Assembly: GCA_019022495.1 (NCBI GenBank)
Contig: JAFEKR010000002.1
Span: forward strand, 4,712,001 to 4,776,000
DNA length: 64,000 nt
DNA from: Epichloe hybrida
Taxonomy: Eukaryota > Ascomycota > Sordariomycetes > Hypocreales > Clavicipitaceae
Direction: 5' to 3'
Shown here: one piece after another, positions 12,643 through 21,605 of the stretch
Position numbering within the stretch: position 1 is the stretch's first letter
How the letters are laid out: each line of letters starts with the position of its first letter
Position numbers and translations under genes: made by a program
The notes under the pieces: model-generated
Database searches by the model: none
The model's input: only the letters and a program-made list of their open reading frames with translations
What the model was told of the DNA's origin: nothing

Positions 12643-13977
12643 ATGACAGACGGCGATATGAGCTACCTTTACACAATCGGCGGTTATGCCGCTGTTTTTG
12701 GAATCGGCTACGCTGCCTACCGTATTTCCACTCGCAAAGCGAATAGAAGAGCACCAGCCACTACAACTAAAGCCGTCAAGAGTGCGCCAACTGAAGCTCG
12801 GAAGGGGGACAGAAAAAAAAAGCAGCGTCTGGAAAGTTTTGCCTCGGAAGCCCAAGAGGCTTTGAAGGTTAAGGCATCCGCTGCAGACTCTGCCCCTCGG
12901 CCAAGACCTGCAGTCAAGGATGCCTCGGAAGCCCAAGAGGCTTTGAAGGTTAAGGCATCCGCTGCAGACTCTGCCCCTCGGCCAAGACCTGCAGTCAAGG
13001 ATGCCTCGGATGATGATGGTGTTGACAATCGCGAGTTCGCAAGACAGCTAGCCAAGGCGAAAGAGGGCACCAAGTTTGCGAGTAAGGCTGAGGGTTCAAA
13101 ACAAAAAGAGAAATCCGTTAAGCAATCCCAAGCAAATAAAATCAACAGTGCAGTCTCCGATGAAAAACCCCTGGATGCTGGTGCGGACGCGGATGATGAT
13201 CAGTCTCCCACTGAGTCTCCCACTGAGTCCCCAGAGACCCGGCCCGCTGATATCGCCGGGGTGAGTGACATGCTTGAGCCAGCTCCCGCTGGCCCCTCCG
13301 TTCTGCGCATCACCGACGCCGACAAGGTCAAGGAAAAGAAGCCCAAGGTCACCAAGGTCCCCGAGAAGACGGAAACTAAGAAGCAGCGCCAGAACAGGAA
13401 GAAGGCTGAAGCTGCCAAGGACGCCCGGGAGGAGGCAGAAAAGGAGCGCAAGGCTATGGAAGAGAAGCAGCGACGAGCAGCTCGTATTGCCGAGGGTCGA
13501 CCAGCCAAAGATGGCTCTCAGTTCTTGGCCACGAATGAAGCCAATTCTTGGAGCAAAGGGGCTCCCAATGGAGCCAATGCCATGCCTCTCGGCGATGAAA
13601 AGGTTCTCTATCAGCCTCTAGATACACAGGAGAAGAGTACCGTCTCCGCTGCCCCCCTGGCCAAGAAGCCGGCCGTAACCAAGCCCAAGGATACTTGGAT
13701 GTCTTCTCTACCCTCGGAAGAAGAGCAGATGGAGATGCTCAAGGACGACGCCGATGAATGGAGCACAGTCCCGGCCAAGACCTCAAAGAAGGGCAAAAAG
13801 TCTAATGACTCGGGGGACGAGACGAGTAAGCAACCTACTGCTCAGCCTCAGCAGGCTGCTGCTGCTGCGCCCCAGAAGGCTGCCAAAAGTGCCACTTCCC
13901 AGAGCTTTGGCTCATTCTCTGCTCTGAATGATGATGCAGCTGCCGAGGAGGAAGAGGAGGAGGAGTGGGAAGTCTAA
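12643..13977 (+). CDS. Unrecognised lysine-rich protein with N-terminal membrane segment
   Basis: This is a single-exon gene of 444 residues. The start ATG at 12643 is followed at once by a hydrophobic segment (about residues 8-26, YLYTIGGYAAVFGIGYAAY), which suggests a membrane anchor with a basic face (RISTRKANRR) after it. The rest is low-complexity and charged: Ala/Lys/Glu-rich, with a predicted coiled coil at about residues 225-285 (KKQRQNRKKAEAAKDAREEAEKE region), and an acidic tail ending EEEEEEEWEV. Residues 67-120 are a perfect two-copy 27-residue repeat encoded by an 81-bp tandem duplication. The conserved-looking block is around DTWMSSLPSEEEQMEML. I do not recognise the family; an ER- or outer-membrane-anchored cytosolic protein would fit. 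It is the first gene beside the repeat block, yet its codons look normal, so RIP has not spread into it. Confidence 0.85.
   Translation: MTDGDMSYLYTIGGYAAVFGIGYAAYRISTRKANRRAPATTTKAVKSAPTEARKGDRKKKQRLESFASEAQEALKVKASAADSAPRPRPAVKDASEAQEALKVKASAADSAPRPRPAVKDASDDDGVDNREFARQLAKAKEGTKFASKAEGSKQKEKSVKQSQANKINSAVSDEKPLDAGADADDDQSPTESPTESPETRPADIAGVSDMLEPAPAGPSVLRITDADKVKEKKPKVTKVPEKTETKKQRQNRKKAEAAKDAREEAEKERKAMEEKQRRAARIAEGRPAKDGSQFLATNEANSWSKGAPNGANAMPLGDEKVLYQPLDTQEKSTVSAAPLAKKPAVTKPKDTWMSSLPSEEEQMEMLKDDADEWSTVPAKTSKKGKKSNDSGDETSKQPTAQPQQAAAAAPQKAAKSATSQSFGSFSALNDDAAAEEEEEEEWEV
12841..13010 (+). repeat. Perfect 81-bp tandem duplication inside the 12643 gene
   Basis: Bases 12841-12921 and 12922-13002 are identical, and the next 8 bases (13003-13010) start a third copy. 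The unit is 27 codons, so the frame is kept. Identity without a single silent change implies a very recent duplication or continuing copy-number change. Confidence 0.97.
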
Positions 13978-15974
13978 CTTGCTGAACTCCGTAAACACCA
14001 TTCCTCCCCCCCTCCAAAAAAAAAGCCATAACGCCATGCTCCAAAAATGGCAACCTCTCTGCCTCTGGGTCGAAGCATTCCTGAGTTGTACTACTCTGGC
14101 CCTTTATCTTTTACGTCCTTGTTTTCTCTTACTTTTATGTTCCTTATCTTTTTGTCATTACAACATTTTCAGTCAATGATTCAAGTGTGGCGATTCACCA
14201 GGTGCGTGATGACCGACAGGACCAAAGCACGGAATGGCGAATCAGGCTTCTAGTATAATGTAGGGAAATAAAATCGAATCAGCAAGATACGAGTCTGGAA
14301 ACGTTCAAGTCGTGTCCTCGTGGCGAGTAGAGGAGATGCGGTGTGTGTATGTACACCCCACTATAGCAATCAGCGACGCCTGCAATGCCCTCCATCTGCT
14401 TGTCGTCGGTAGAATATGCCGGTATTAATATGCACATGTACAGATTGAACCCTGATCGAACCCTGATCGGAGTCAAATGCTGCTGCCAGCAAGTGATTGC
14501 CGTCACTTTGTGCTCTTCGCCCGGCGAATCACAAGCCACGGAGACTGTTTCATGCATGGCGGCTTGGCCTGGAATTTGTGCCCGTCACTCTGCTCACTCT
14601 GCCGGGCTGGTTTCAAGCTTGGAGGCGTCTCAGACGGTGCTGTTTGCCTTGTAATCGTTTCGAGCTAACACGAGGGGGGACGTCGCGCAATTACCGGCGC
14701 CAGCCAACAAGCTGCTTTGCTTTTCGCTTCCCACCTCGTCTCGTACAGCATGTACTCGTCAGATGGTCAACTTTGCTGACACGTTTTTGCTTCTCCTGGG
14801 CTGACTGGGCTGGCTCTGTTGGCCCCAAGCCACCCCACCCCTCCCTCCTCCCGTCAACAAATCCAGATCCGAGCCCAAGCGCTTGGGAGTCGTCATCAGG
14901 GTGCAGCACAGGCAGCACAGGCACAGGTTGTACGGAGTAACATGTATCATCTTCAACTGCTCACGGCACGGAGCTGATTGCTGCGGTGACGCTGAGTGAG
15001 CACCGAGCACCATGCTGCTTGCTGCCATTGATCCTTCTGACAACCATCCGGAGATCCGTGAGTAGGGCCCTCGTCTTGTGTATGCCGGGCTCGCATGGCC
15101 ACGCCTAATCTGGCAAAAACACTGGTGGCCTCCGAAACGCAAACTATGTACATACATGCACATGTACTCCGTACGGAGTACACGTATGTAGTCCCACTCC
15201 TCTCGAACCACTCAACCTTTTGGCAACCAGCCATTACGGGGCAGGCACTGAAACCTTGGCAACAAGTCCCCTCCGTCCTTCCGTCCCTCCGTCCCGCCGT
15301 ACCTGCCCCCTGGTCCGGTTCGCCTCTGGGCCGGGTTCACAGCCACTGCAGGGCCCAGCACCGGAGGATTGCACCTGCCTTGCCAGCCTTTGTCTCTCGC
15401 CCTTTCCCATTCCTACATACTCCATCCACGCACGGATTACTCCATATCTCCCTTCTGTCATTTCTTCCTTCAAGTTCCCTCGTACCTTTCGAATCCGGCG
15501 CCATACTCGATCATTACTATTCTTCATTTTCATTCTCTTTTGCTTCAAACTTTTAACGGCTTTCGGTTGCACCCGTTTCCCTCGCGCCATCCTCCCACTC
15601 ATCTAACAAGGTTCGGGCCTCAACAGCCCTCTCTTCTCAGCCAGCCCCTTTCCTCATCCAGAGACACCATCCCTCACCTCTCCCTCCTCGACGAACCAAT
15701 ATTGAAATCCATTCCGGCTGTCCCGAGAGCCGACCGTGACGCCTGTTTAATTCCCAACGCTCAATCTTTCGAGCTTCCTCTCTATTCTTCTCGCTCCCTG
15801 AAACCCCCACGCATCAGCCCGCCCGACCATCTTGTATTCCTGCCGCCCCGTCAAATCGACCGAACCGACGACTTGTCGATACGACCTGCTCGGCCTCTCA
15901 TGCAGCCGCCTCGGCGCGCGCTCAGTTGAAGAAAGACGACATTGATGAAGGCGCCAGCCTGACAAATTAACGTC
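13978..15974. other. Intergenic region with TACGGAGTA palindromes and a pyrimidine-rich leader
   Basis: There is no convincing gene. A 20-bp perfect palindrome, TGTACTCCGTACGGAGTACA, lies at 15163-15182, and a related half-site at 14931-14939. From about 15,240 the sequence becomes strongly C/T-rich, as fungal promoters and 5' leaders do, up to the next gene. The reading frames here lack coding character. Confidence 0.6.
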
Positions 15975-17204
15975 ATGTCCTTACCTGTTGCTTTTCAGTC
16001 GGCCGTCTTCTACTTTCTCTCCTGTGCACCATGTGCCAAGGTCCGCCATCGACAAAAAGCCAAGTCGCAGGCGAAAAAGGAGAGAGAAGAGAAGTCCAAG
16101 ATTGATTCAGAGAAGCCTGGCCTGTATCGACACCCATCGCCTTTTAACACGAATCCCTATTGGCAAGAAGAAATCAACATGGGCCCCAGTCTGCCCAAGA
16201 AGTCTGTTAGCAAGAATTCAAGTCAGCGTGGATTGACCAGTTCGGGCCGAGAAAGTGTCGCGATCAGCATGTCTGAACACACCAATATTGGCGATAGTCG
16301 AGTCCATTTCAGCGATAGTGTGACGAATGTGCCACAAGATGCCGTATCAAAAGATTGGAACCGACGGCATGGATATCAACGCGAGGACGAGGAGCTCTGG
16401 GGGCAATGGCCTGGACTAGGCCCCGGATCACCCAACAAGCTTATGGATGCCTTTTCAAAAGCACGCGACTCTGCCGGACGATTGATTGAGTCGACACTCG
16501 GAATTGAAAAGGGGGTGACGGACCAGGAACGGCGCGATTTTTACCTGTCGCCCAAGAATCCTCCTGTCAATGATTACCATCCTCCCGTCGTAAGCAGCAA
16601 ACCGTCACACAAGGATGCCCGCCAATGGATGCTGCAACCACCACCTCCGGCCAAGATCATGGAAGGCAAAGTGCCCGTGTCCCGTGCCGTTAGCTCTGGG
16701 AGTAAGTCAAGCGGACGAACATTGGTCGCTGACGACAGCAACCTTGGCCGCAAGGTGCAGGAGAAGATGGTCAGAGAGCGAACGAGAAGAGAAAACAATC
16801 CGACCGAGGTCGAGTTGATTGAATCTCTTTTTGCTACACGAAGCAATCTGTCCGTTGGACACACGCGAAGTCGCAGCCTGTCGTTCAACGAGTCGGATGA
16901 TTCCATTGACACCAATATCTTTGAGCGTCGTCGCAGCCGTCGACGAATGCCTGTTTCGGTTCCTCCCGAGATCGAGTCAGACGACGATGACGAGCCGAGC
17001 CCCTCGCCGCAAATGTCCAAGACGGCCAGCCATACCAGCGCAGTGGGACATGCTGCACAAAGACCGAAGTTGGAGACTATTCTCAGCATAGATGGTGGCA
17101 ATAATACTCGAACCCTGTCTAAGAGAGTCAATAAACGACAGAAATCAATCAGGAGTAGGAACAACGTCTGGGTAGACTCCCCCGTTGGAGACGACACTGA
17201 CTAG
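15975..17204 (+). CDS. Unrecognised basic, Ser/Arg-rich protein with conserved Cys-containing N-terminus
   Basis: An open frame of 409 codons. The N-terminus has a short hydrophobic stretch (SAVFYFLSCAPCAKV) with two Cys spaced CxxC, then a Lys/Arg run (KVRHRQKAKSQAKKERE) and the block GLYRHPSPFNTNPYWQEEI. The rest is mostly disordered, with basic and Ser-rich patches, an acidic patch (ESDDDDEPSPSP) and a basic end. The Cys pair beside a basic region could be a palmitoylated membrane anchor; that is inference. The start is uncertain: bases 15955-15998 look like the 3' end of an intron (CCTGAC branch-like sequence, pyrimidine tract, TTTTCAG), so the real gene may have an upstream exon joined at 15999. 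I do not recognise the family. Confidence 0.75.
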   Translation: MSLPVAFQSAVFYFLSCAPCAKVRHRQKAKSQAKKEREEKSKIDSEKPGLYRHPSPFNTNPYWQEEINMGPSLPKKSVSKNSSQRGLTSSGRESVAISMSEHTNIGDSRVHFSDSVTNVPQDAVSKDWNRRHGYQREDEELWGQWPGLGPGSPNKLMDAFSKARDSAGRLIESTLGIEKGVTDQERRDFYLSPKNPPVNDYHPPVVSSKPSHKDARQWMLQPPPPAKIMEGKVPVSRAVSSGSKSSGRTLVADDSNLGRKVQEKMVRERTRRENNPTEVELIESLFATRSNLSVGHTRSRSLSFNESDDSIDTNIFERRRSRRRMPVSVPPEIESDDDDEPSPSPQMSKTASHTSAVGHAAQRPKLETILSIDGGNNTRTLSKRVNKRQKSIRSRNNVWVDSPVGDDTD

Positions 17205-17707
17205 GGCTGGTTTGAGGAGAGACTTGCGTTTCGAGCGTCTGAGGACTTCTTGTACTGAATTACCAAGGAGTCTTGGTTTTTCATCTCTGATGTATGTTGT
17301 TGCATTTGGAAGCGTATCGCAAGGAGTTCACATGCGTTTTTCTTTCTCGGATTGCATTGGGATATCTATGGACATGGCAATTGCGCACAGCGAGCATTCT
17401 CTTCCGAAAGCAACGGAAAGTAGGTACTGGACACCCGTACAGTCTAGAGTGCTGAAGAACATCCGCTGCCGCCCTCTTTTTGGCAGCATAGCTGCAGCCT
17501 AGAACTTCGTAGCTGGAAAAACAATGCATGAAGCACATTAACAAAATATAATCATGGTCAGGGGCCCATTTGTGAACACAAAAAGATGGTTCTTGCTGAA
17601 TTTCTCAAGACGCCGTCTGGAATCGTATAACAAAGGTCTGCCTTTCCAACTAACGCCGGTAATGCTACGCTCAATCTTCATTTCTTTCATCTCACCCCTC
17701 CTCCCCT
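17205..17707. other. Intergenic region between convergent genes
   Basis: This holds the 3' flanks of the 15975 gene and the minus-strand TMA17-like gene. I see no gene or clear RNA in it. Confidence 0.5.
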
Positions 17708-18340
17708 TCATAGGTGCAGTCCGCCTTGTTCGTCGTCGTCAACCTCTCCATCGTTGCCCAAATTTCGCATCCTCTCTTCCATCACCTGCCTCAGCTCCTC
17801 GTCGTTCAGCCTGCCACCAGATGTCCCTGCCGGCCCGCCATCTGTACGAAACTCGCCATTCCGGATCGTCCCCGTCTGGAATGTCCCATCCGTCCAAGCA
17901 GAATGCAAGCCCTCCACTGGCTGTTGCGTGTCGCTTGCTTGGCCATTCACCTGCCGGTCCCCTGCTTGTGCTTGTGCCTTCTCCACGGCGGCGGCCTCCG
18001 CCTCCTCTGTGCTTTGAAATTCCGTCCAACTCATGCCTCGTTCTTCGACCTCTGCGCGAACCAGAGCTATGCGTTCGGCCATGCGGTCTATCACGGCCTC
18101 GTTTTCCTTGATGGCGTCTATGCAGTCCTGGTCGGGCTGGGGGGACGTCGCATTGGCGCTCGCGTCGCAGAGGGCTGTGGCAGTACCCTCGGCAAAGGGT
18201 TTCAGTTGGTCGTTGGAGTACTGGAGGTGCGCTATCGAGTTGCGGATCTCGAGGACTTTGAGGCGTAGCATGGAGATGGAGAGGTCTTTGAGGGCGGCGG
18301 CAAAGCGTGCTGAGGATATGGGCCGGGTGTCGGCGGACAT
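17708..18340 (-). CDS. tma17: Tma17/Adc17-like proteasome-assembly chaperone
   Basis: A single-exon gene of 210 residues. The N-terminal half resembles yeast Tma17/Adc17 in order and spacing: ISSARFAAALKDLSI, then EIRNSIAHLQYSNDQLKPF, then IKENEAVIDRMAERIALVRAEVEERG, which together would form a helical hairpin. In yeast this protein is a stress-induced chaperone that helps the Rpt6 ATPase enter the 19S proteasome base and was first found with ribosomes. The C-terminal half (about residues 125-210) is a longer, Gln/Gly-rich tail ending in LNDEELRQVMEERMRNLG and an acidic run, which yeast lacks; its role is unknown. The ATG at 18338-18340 is the first in frame. It shares a 424-bp promoter with the rhomboid gene. 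The assignment rests on remembered similarity, so it is moderately sure. Confidence 0.72.
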   Translation of the reverse strand: MSADTRPISSARFAAALKDLSISMLRLKVLEIRNSIAHLQYSNDQLKPFAEGTATALCDASANATSPQPDQDCIDAIKENEAVIDRMAERIALVRAEVEERGMSWTEFQSTEEAEAAAVEKAQAQAGDRQVNGQASDTQQPVEGLHSAWTDGTFQTGTIRNGEFRTDGGPAGTSGGRLNDEELRQVMEERMRNLGNDGEVDDDEQGGLHL

Positions 18341-18764
18341 TGCGGCTGATTTTGTGACTGCTGCGTTTTTTGGGGGTTTTCTTTTTAGGAAGTTTCGGGT
18401 TGAGCTGTGTTGAGGACTTCACTGGATTTTTCTTCTGGCAGATTTTTTGAATAGGTGGGAGATGGAAGGGTCGGGGGCTTGTCGCGAGGAGGAAGAGACG
18501 CTTTGATGAGTATTTTTTCTGTACGACAGCAGGCAGATGATGGGGCGAAGAGGAGAAAAACGTTGGTTCTGGTGGGGGGGAGGGACGGGAACCCCCCCTT
18601 GTCGAGCTAGTCACGATTGGTAGGATTTCCATTCCGAAGCTCACCTGTCTCTTTTTTTTTTTAACTCTCGAATTTCTAGGACCTTGACTTTGCGACCACC
18701 TCATCGGACGAGTCGCTCCTACAACGCCGCTGGTGGTGTTCGTCCGCTGATACACCCCGGCGGG
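18341..18764. promoter_or_regulatory. Shared divergent promoter, TMA17-like / rhomboid
   Basis: This 424-bp interval separates two start codons facing away from each other. It includes a T-run at about 18651-18662. Both partners concern protein quality control, so joint regulation is possible but not shown. Confidence 0.55.
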
Positions 18765-20495
18765 ATGAAGGGGATGAACGTGCTCTGCATTGGTCCCGCG
18801 CCGCGTGCGTTCGTGAGGGCGGCGTCTCGTCGTGTCACGACAGCAAGGACAGCGACACTCGGATCGGAAAGCGAGCTTGGATTCGGCTTGCGATGGCTGT
18901 CCAGAAACAGCTTATGGTCGAGGCCAAGTAGCTTTCCACGTCATAAACCAGAACCGACACCACGGGTACGACCTGTGATCAGTTCATTGAATCGTCCATC
19001 GTTAGGGCGTCGGATGATCTTCTCTGCATCCAGGCCCAAGATTATCCGCCACTACGAAGATCTTCCAAGGGACTATCGCGACCAGGCCGGCCTCCAGTTT
19101 AGTGTCAACGATCTTTCCGACGAGGAAATCGCCCAAATATTCGGACGCGGGTTCGATGCCGCGACCGGAAATCGCCTGCTGCGAGTTCTTCACGGACGAA
19201 GGGTGGCGGGCACGGTGGACGACCCAGCCTTTGCTATTCACACGGCACAATATCCCGAACAACTCATTTCCAAAGGACTCGCCTACCTGCGACAGAATGT
19301 CACGGTCAACGAAGTGCTGAACGCGGGTTTAAGAGCAGAGGATGAACTGAACCAGATGGATCAGGAGATGATGGCAGAGCGAGAGGCACAGGAGAAGTCG
19401 AACCATGGCGAGGAGGGCAAGAGCCAAGACGAGCCTGTCGCAGCAAATGCCGATCCAGTGTACGGGCGAAGTGCGTTTGACCAGATCCGAGCACGAAATA
19501 TGGCCAAGCAAAAGGCCTTGGATCAGGCAGCGGAGGAGCAACGCCTGGCGAGGGAAGCCGAGGAAGCCGTCGGTGTTTCCGGACCCCTAGCTAGGAGAGA
19601 AGACGGCACTCGAGCGATTGTGAACCCCAAGGTAGCCGAGTATTACGCAAAGGCACAGTCTGAGCTGGAGGCGCCGCCCGAGATGAAAACATGGGAACGT
19701 ATCCTGCCCTCTGCGACTGTCGTCGCCCTCGTGCTGGGTTCCTTGGGTGCCGTGGCCATGGTCTACGACGAACCGATGCCGCGATACCGACTCTTCCGCG
19801 ACATCTCGACCGCCCACGCCACAGTCGGGGCGCTGGTTGCCCTGAACGCACTCGTCTTCCTGGGCTGGCGCATCCCGCCTCTATGGTCCCTCTTCAACAA
19901 GTACATGATCTTCGTCGTCGCCACCGTCAAGCCCGTCACGCTCTTCACAGCCATGTTCTCGCACACAAAGTTCAGCCACATGCTCGTCAACATGGTTCCG
20001 CTGTGGTTCATCGGCACGGCCCTCCACGAGGAACTGGGCCGCGCCGACTTTCTCACCTTGTATCTCGGCTGCGGGGCGGTAGGTTTCCTCGGCAGCCTGG
20101 TCACATACACTCTCCGCGGATGGCTGACCGTCACGTCGCTGGGTGCCTCGGGCGCCACGCTGGGCCTCTGCTCCGCCTACTTCTGGGAGCATCGCAACGA
20201 CGAGTTCAAGATCTTTGGCCTGCCGAAGGAAGGGGTGCACGGGATCGTGTTCCTCGCCATGATTACGGCCCTGCAGATGGCGGCGTTTGGGAGGACGGTC
20301 AAGTTAAAGGTGGATATTGCGTCGCATCTGAGCGGTATGGCGGCGGGAATTCTGGGCATGGAAGTCTTGCAAAGGACGGCGAGGATGAGAGGTGGTGGTC
20401 AGGATGCAAAGGGGATGATGATTGAGGTTTGGGGTGAGGGAAACAAGGGGTTGTCTCGTGATGGGGGGGGAGGGATGAAGAGGGTTGAGAGGTGA
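18765..20495 (+). CDS. pcp1: Mitochondrial rhomboid intramembrane serine protease (Pcp1/PARL type)
   Basis: A single-exon gene of 576 residues from the ATG at 18765; the ATG at 18774 is equally possible. The open frame extends upstream to 18684, but only from a TTG. The N-terminus (GPAPRAFVRAASRRVTTARTA) is rich in Arg, Ala and Ser without acids, as in a mitochondrial targeting sequence. The rhomboid domain fills the C-terminal third: HMLVNM with the conserved Asn, the catalytic Ser in LGASGATLG (about residue 462, codon at 20148) and the catalytic His in IASHLSGMAAG (about residue 521), with hydrophobic segments between. Both active residues are present. In yeast Pcp1 processes Mgm1 and Ccp1 in the inner membrane. 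The region at about residues 170-290 is a charged, likely coiled insert. The roughly 30-residue Gly-rich tail after the last membrane segment is unusual. Confidence 0.9.
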   Translation: MKGMNVLCIGPAPRAFVRAASRRVTTARTATLGSESELGFGLRWLSRNSLWSRPSSFPRHKPEPTPRVRPVISSLNRPSLGRRMIFSASRPKIIRHYEDLPRDYRDQAGLQFSVNDLSDEEIAQIFGRGFDAATGNRLLRVLHGRRVAGTVDDPAFAIHTAQYPEQLISKGLAYLRQNVTVNEVLNAGLRAEDELNQMDQEMMAEREAQEKSNHGEEGKSQDEPVAANADPVYGRSAFDQIRARNMAKQKALDQAAEEQRLAREAEEAVGVSGPLARREDGTRAIVNPKVAEYYAKAQSELEAPPEMKTWERILPSATVVALVLGSLGAVAMVYDEPMPRYRLFRDISTAHATVGALVALNALVFLGWRIPPLWSLFNKYMIFVVATVKPVTLFTAMFSHTKFSHMLVNMVPLWFIGTALHEELGRADFLTLYLGCGAVGFLGSLVTYTLRGWLTVTSLGASGATLGLCSAYFWEHRNDEFKIFGLPKEGVHGIVFLAMITALQMAAFGRTVKLKVDIASHLSGMAAGILGMEVLQRTARMRGGGQDAKGMMIEVWGEGNKGLSRDGGGGMKRVER

Positions 20496-21605
20496 TGGTT
20501 TTTGTGAATAATATACATGTACGATGGAATGGAGACTGGAAGTTGGCGTTTTATGGAATATACTGGTTTTTTTTCAATGTACACGCCTCGATATTTCAAT
20601 TACCTCTTCTGTTTATTTGTATCGCTGGGCGTGCAGTATCGTTTGTTCCATCTGCGTCAACAAATCGTGGCAAAGCCAGAAATGACATGCACGCGACGAA
20701 TCAGAAACCTTGCATGTGCGGTTTCCGGAAGGTAGTGGGGCTGCAAATCGCGTGGGTCTAGTCTGCGTCTCCCGGGGAACCAAGCGACTTGCAACCGATT
20801 TGCAACCGGCACGATGGGATTGAACCACGTTGTTCATTGTTTTGTTTGTCTGTCTGTCAAATGTGCTCTGTTTGGTGATTGAATCAATCAGTCATTGTCT
20901 CGGAGGACTAATTGGGGACCATACTGTTTTTTACTCATAATGATATTCCTCGGTCCCCCTGCGTCTGGTAAATATCTGTTGAATGGCGTGTAAACTGGTT
21001 GAGGTACAGGGTTGGCACTATTTCCTGCGACTCGGGAACCAGAGCGGCTGTTCCTGCCTCGCAATAGCCGGGCGCATCTGAGACGAGCCGCTATGTACGG
21101 ATTATGGCATTGACCGACCCGTCACCAAACTTTTTTAACCCGTCACGCCCACATGTGCACACACCACCGACTCCGCTTCCGCTTGTCTTTGGCCGTCGAC
21201 GACATTCCCACTTCCCACTTCCCACTTCCCACTTCCCACTTCCCACTTCCCACAACTTCTCCCTGTCTTCTCGCTCCCATACAAAACCCCCCGTACCCTC
21301 GACACACCGTCGACGTCGGGCCGGACAACCGATTGGCACGGGCATTGGGAACCTCGGACGACCATTTCTGTGAGTGCGCAGCTTTTCGTCGCGCTTATAG
21401 AATAAAGAATATCGACCGTTCACCAGGAAAAAACACGCACAACTAACTGGTCCATTGGCGCCATGATTTAGCTTTCGGATTGCCTTTAGTCTCTCCCTCG
21501 GTCAATTTTTTCCGCCGCTTATATTTGTCCTCCATGCGCCACCTACCTTCGAATCCAACTATAATTACTGCGTAGGTCGCGTCCGCAAGTCAACGGTAAA
21601 GACCC
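20496..21605. other. Intergenic region and sirtuin upstream region
   Basis: There is no gene. It contains the rhomboid 3' flank, and from about 21,100 the promoter and leader of the sirtuin gene, with a CCCACTT microsatellite. Confidence 0.55.
21207..21253 (+). repeat. (CCCACTT)6 microsatellite upstream of the sirtuin
   Basis: Six uninterrupted 7-bp units (21207-21248) plus a partial seventh, about 355 bp before the sirtuin start codon. Because the unit is 7 bp and the tract is probably in the promoter or leader, its length could vary between strains without affecting the protein. Confidence 0.93.

Noticed and set aside
17739..18755. 338-codon minus-strand frame overlapping the TMA17-like gene
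   Set aside because: It is the same DNA read in another phase; its composition is Pro/Arg/His-rich without domains, and the overlapping frame has clear similarity to a known family.
19691..20425. 244-codon plus-strand frame inside the rhomboid gene
   Set aside because: It is a shadow of the rhomboid domain, with His/Arg/Gly-rich composition typical of a shifted GC-rich coding sequence.
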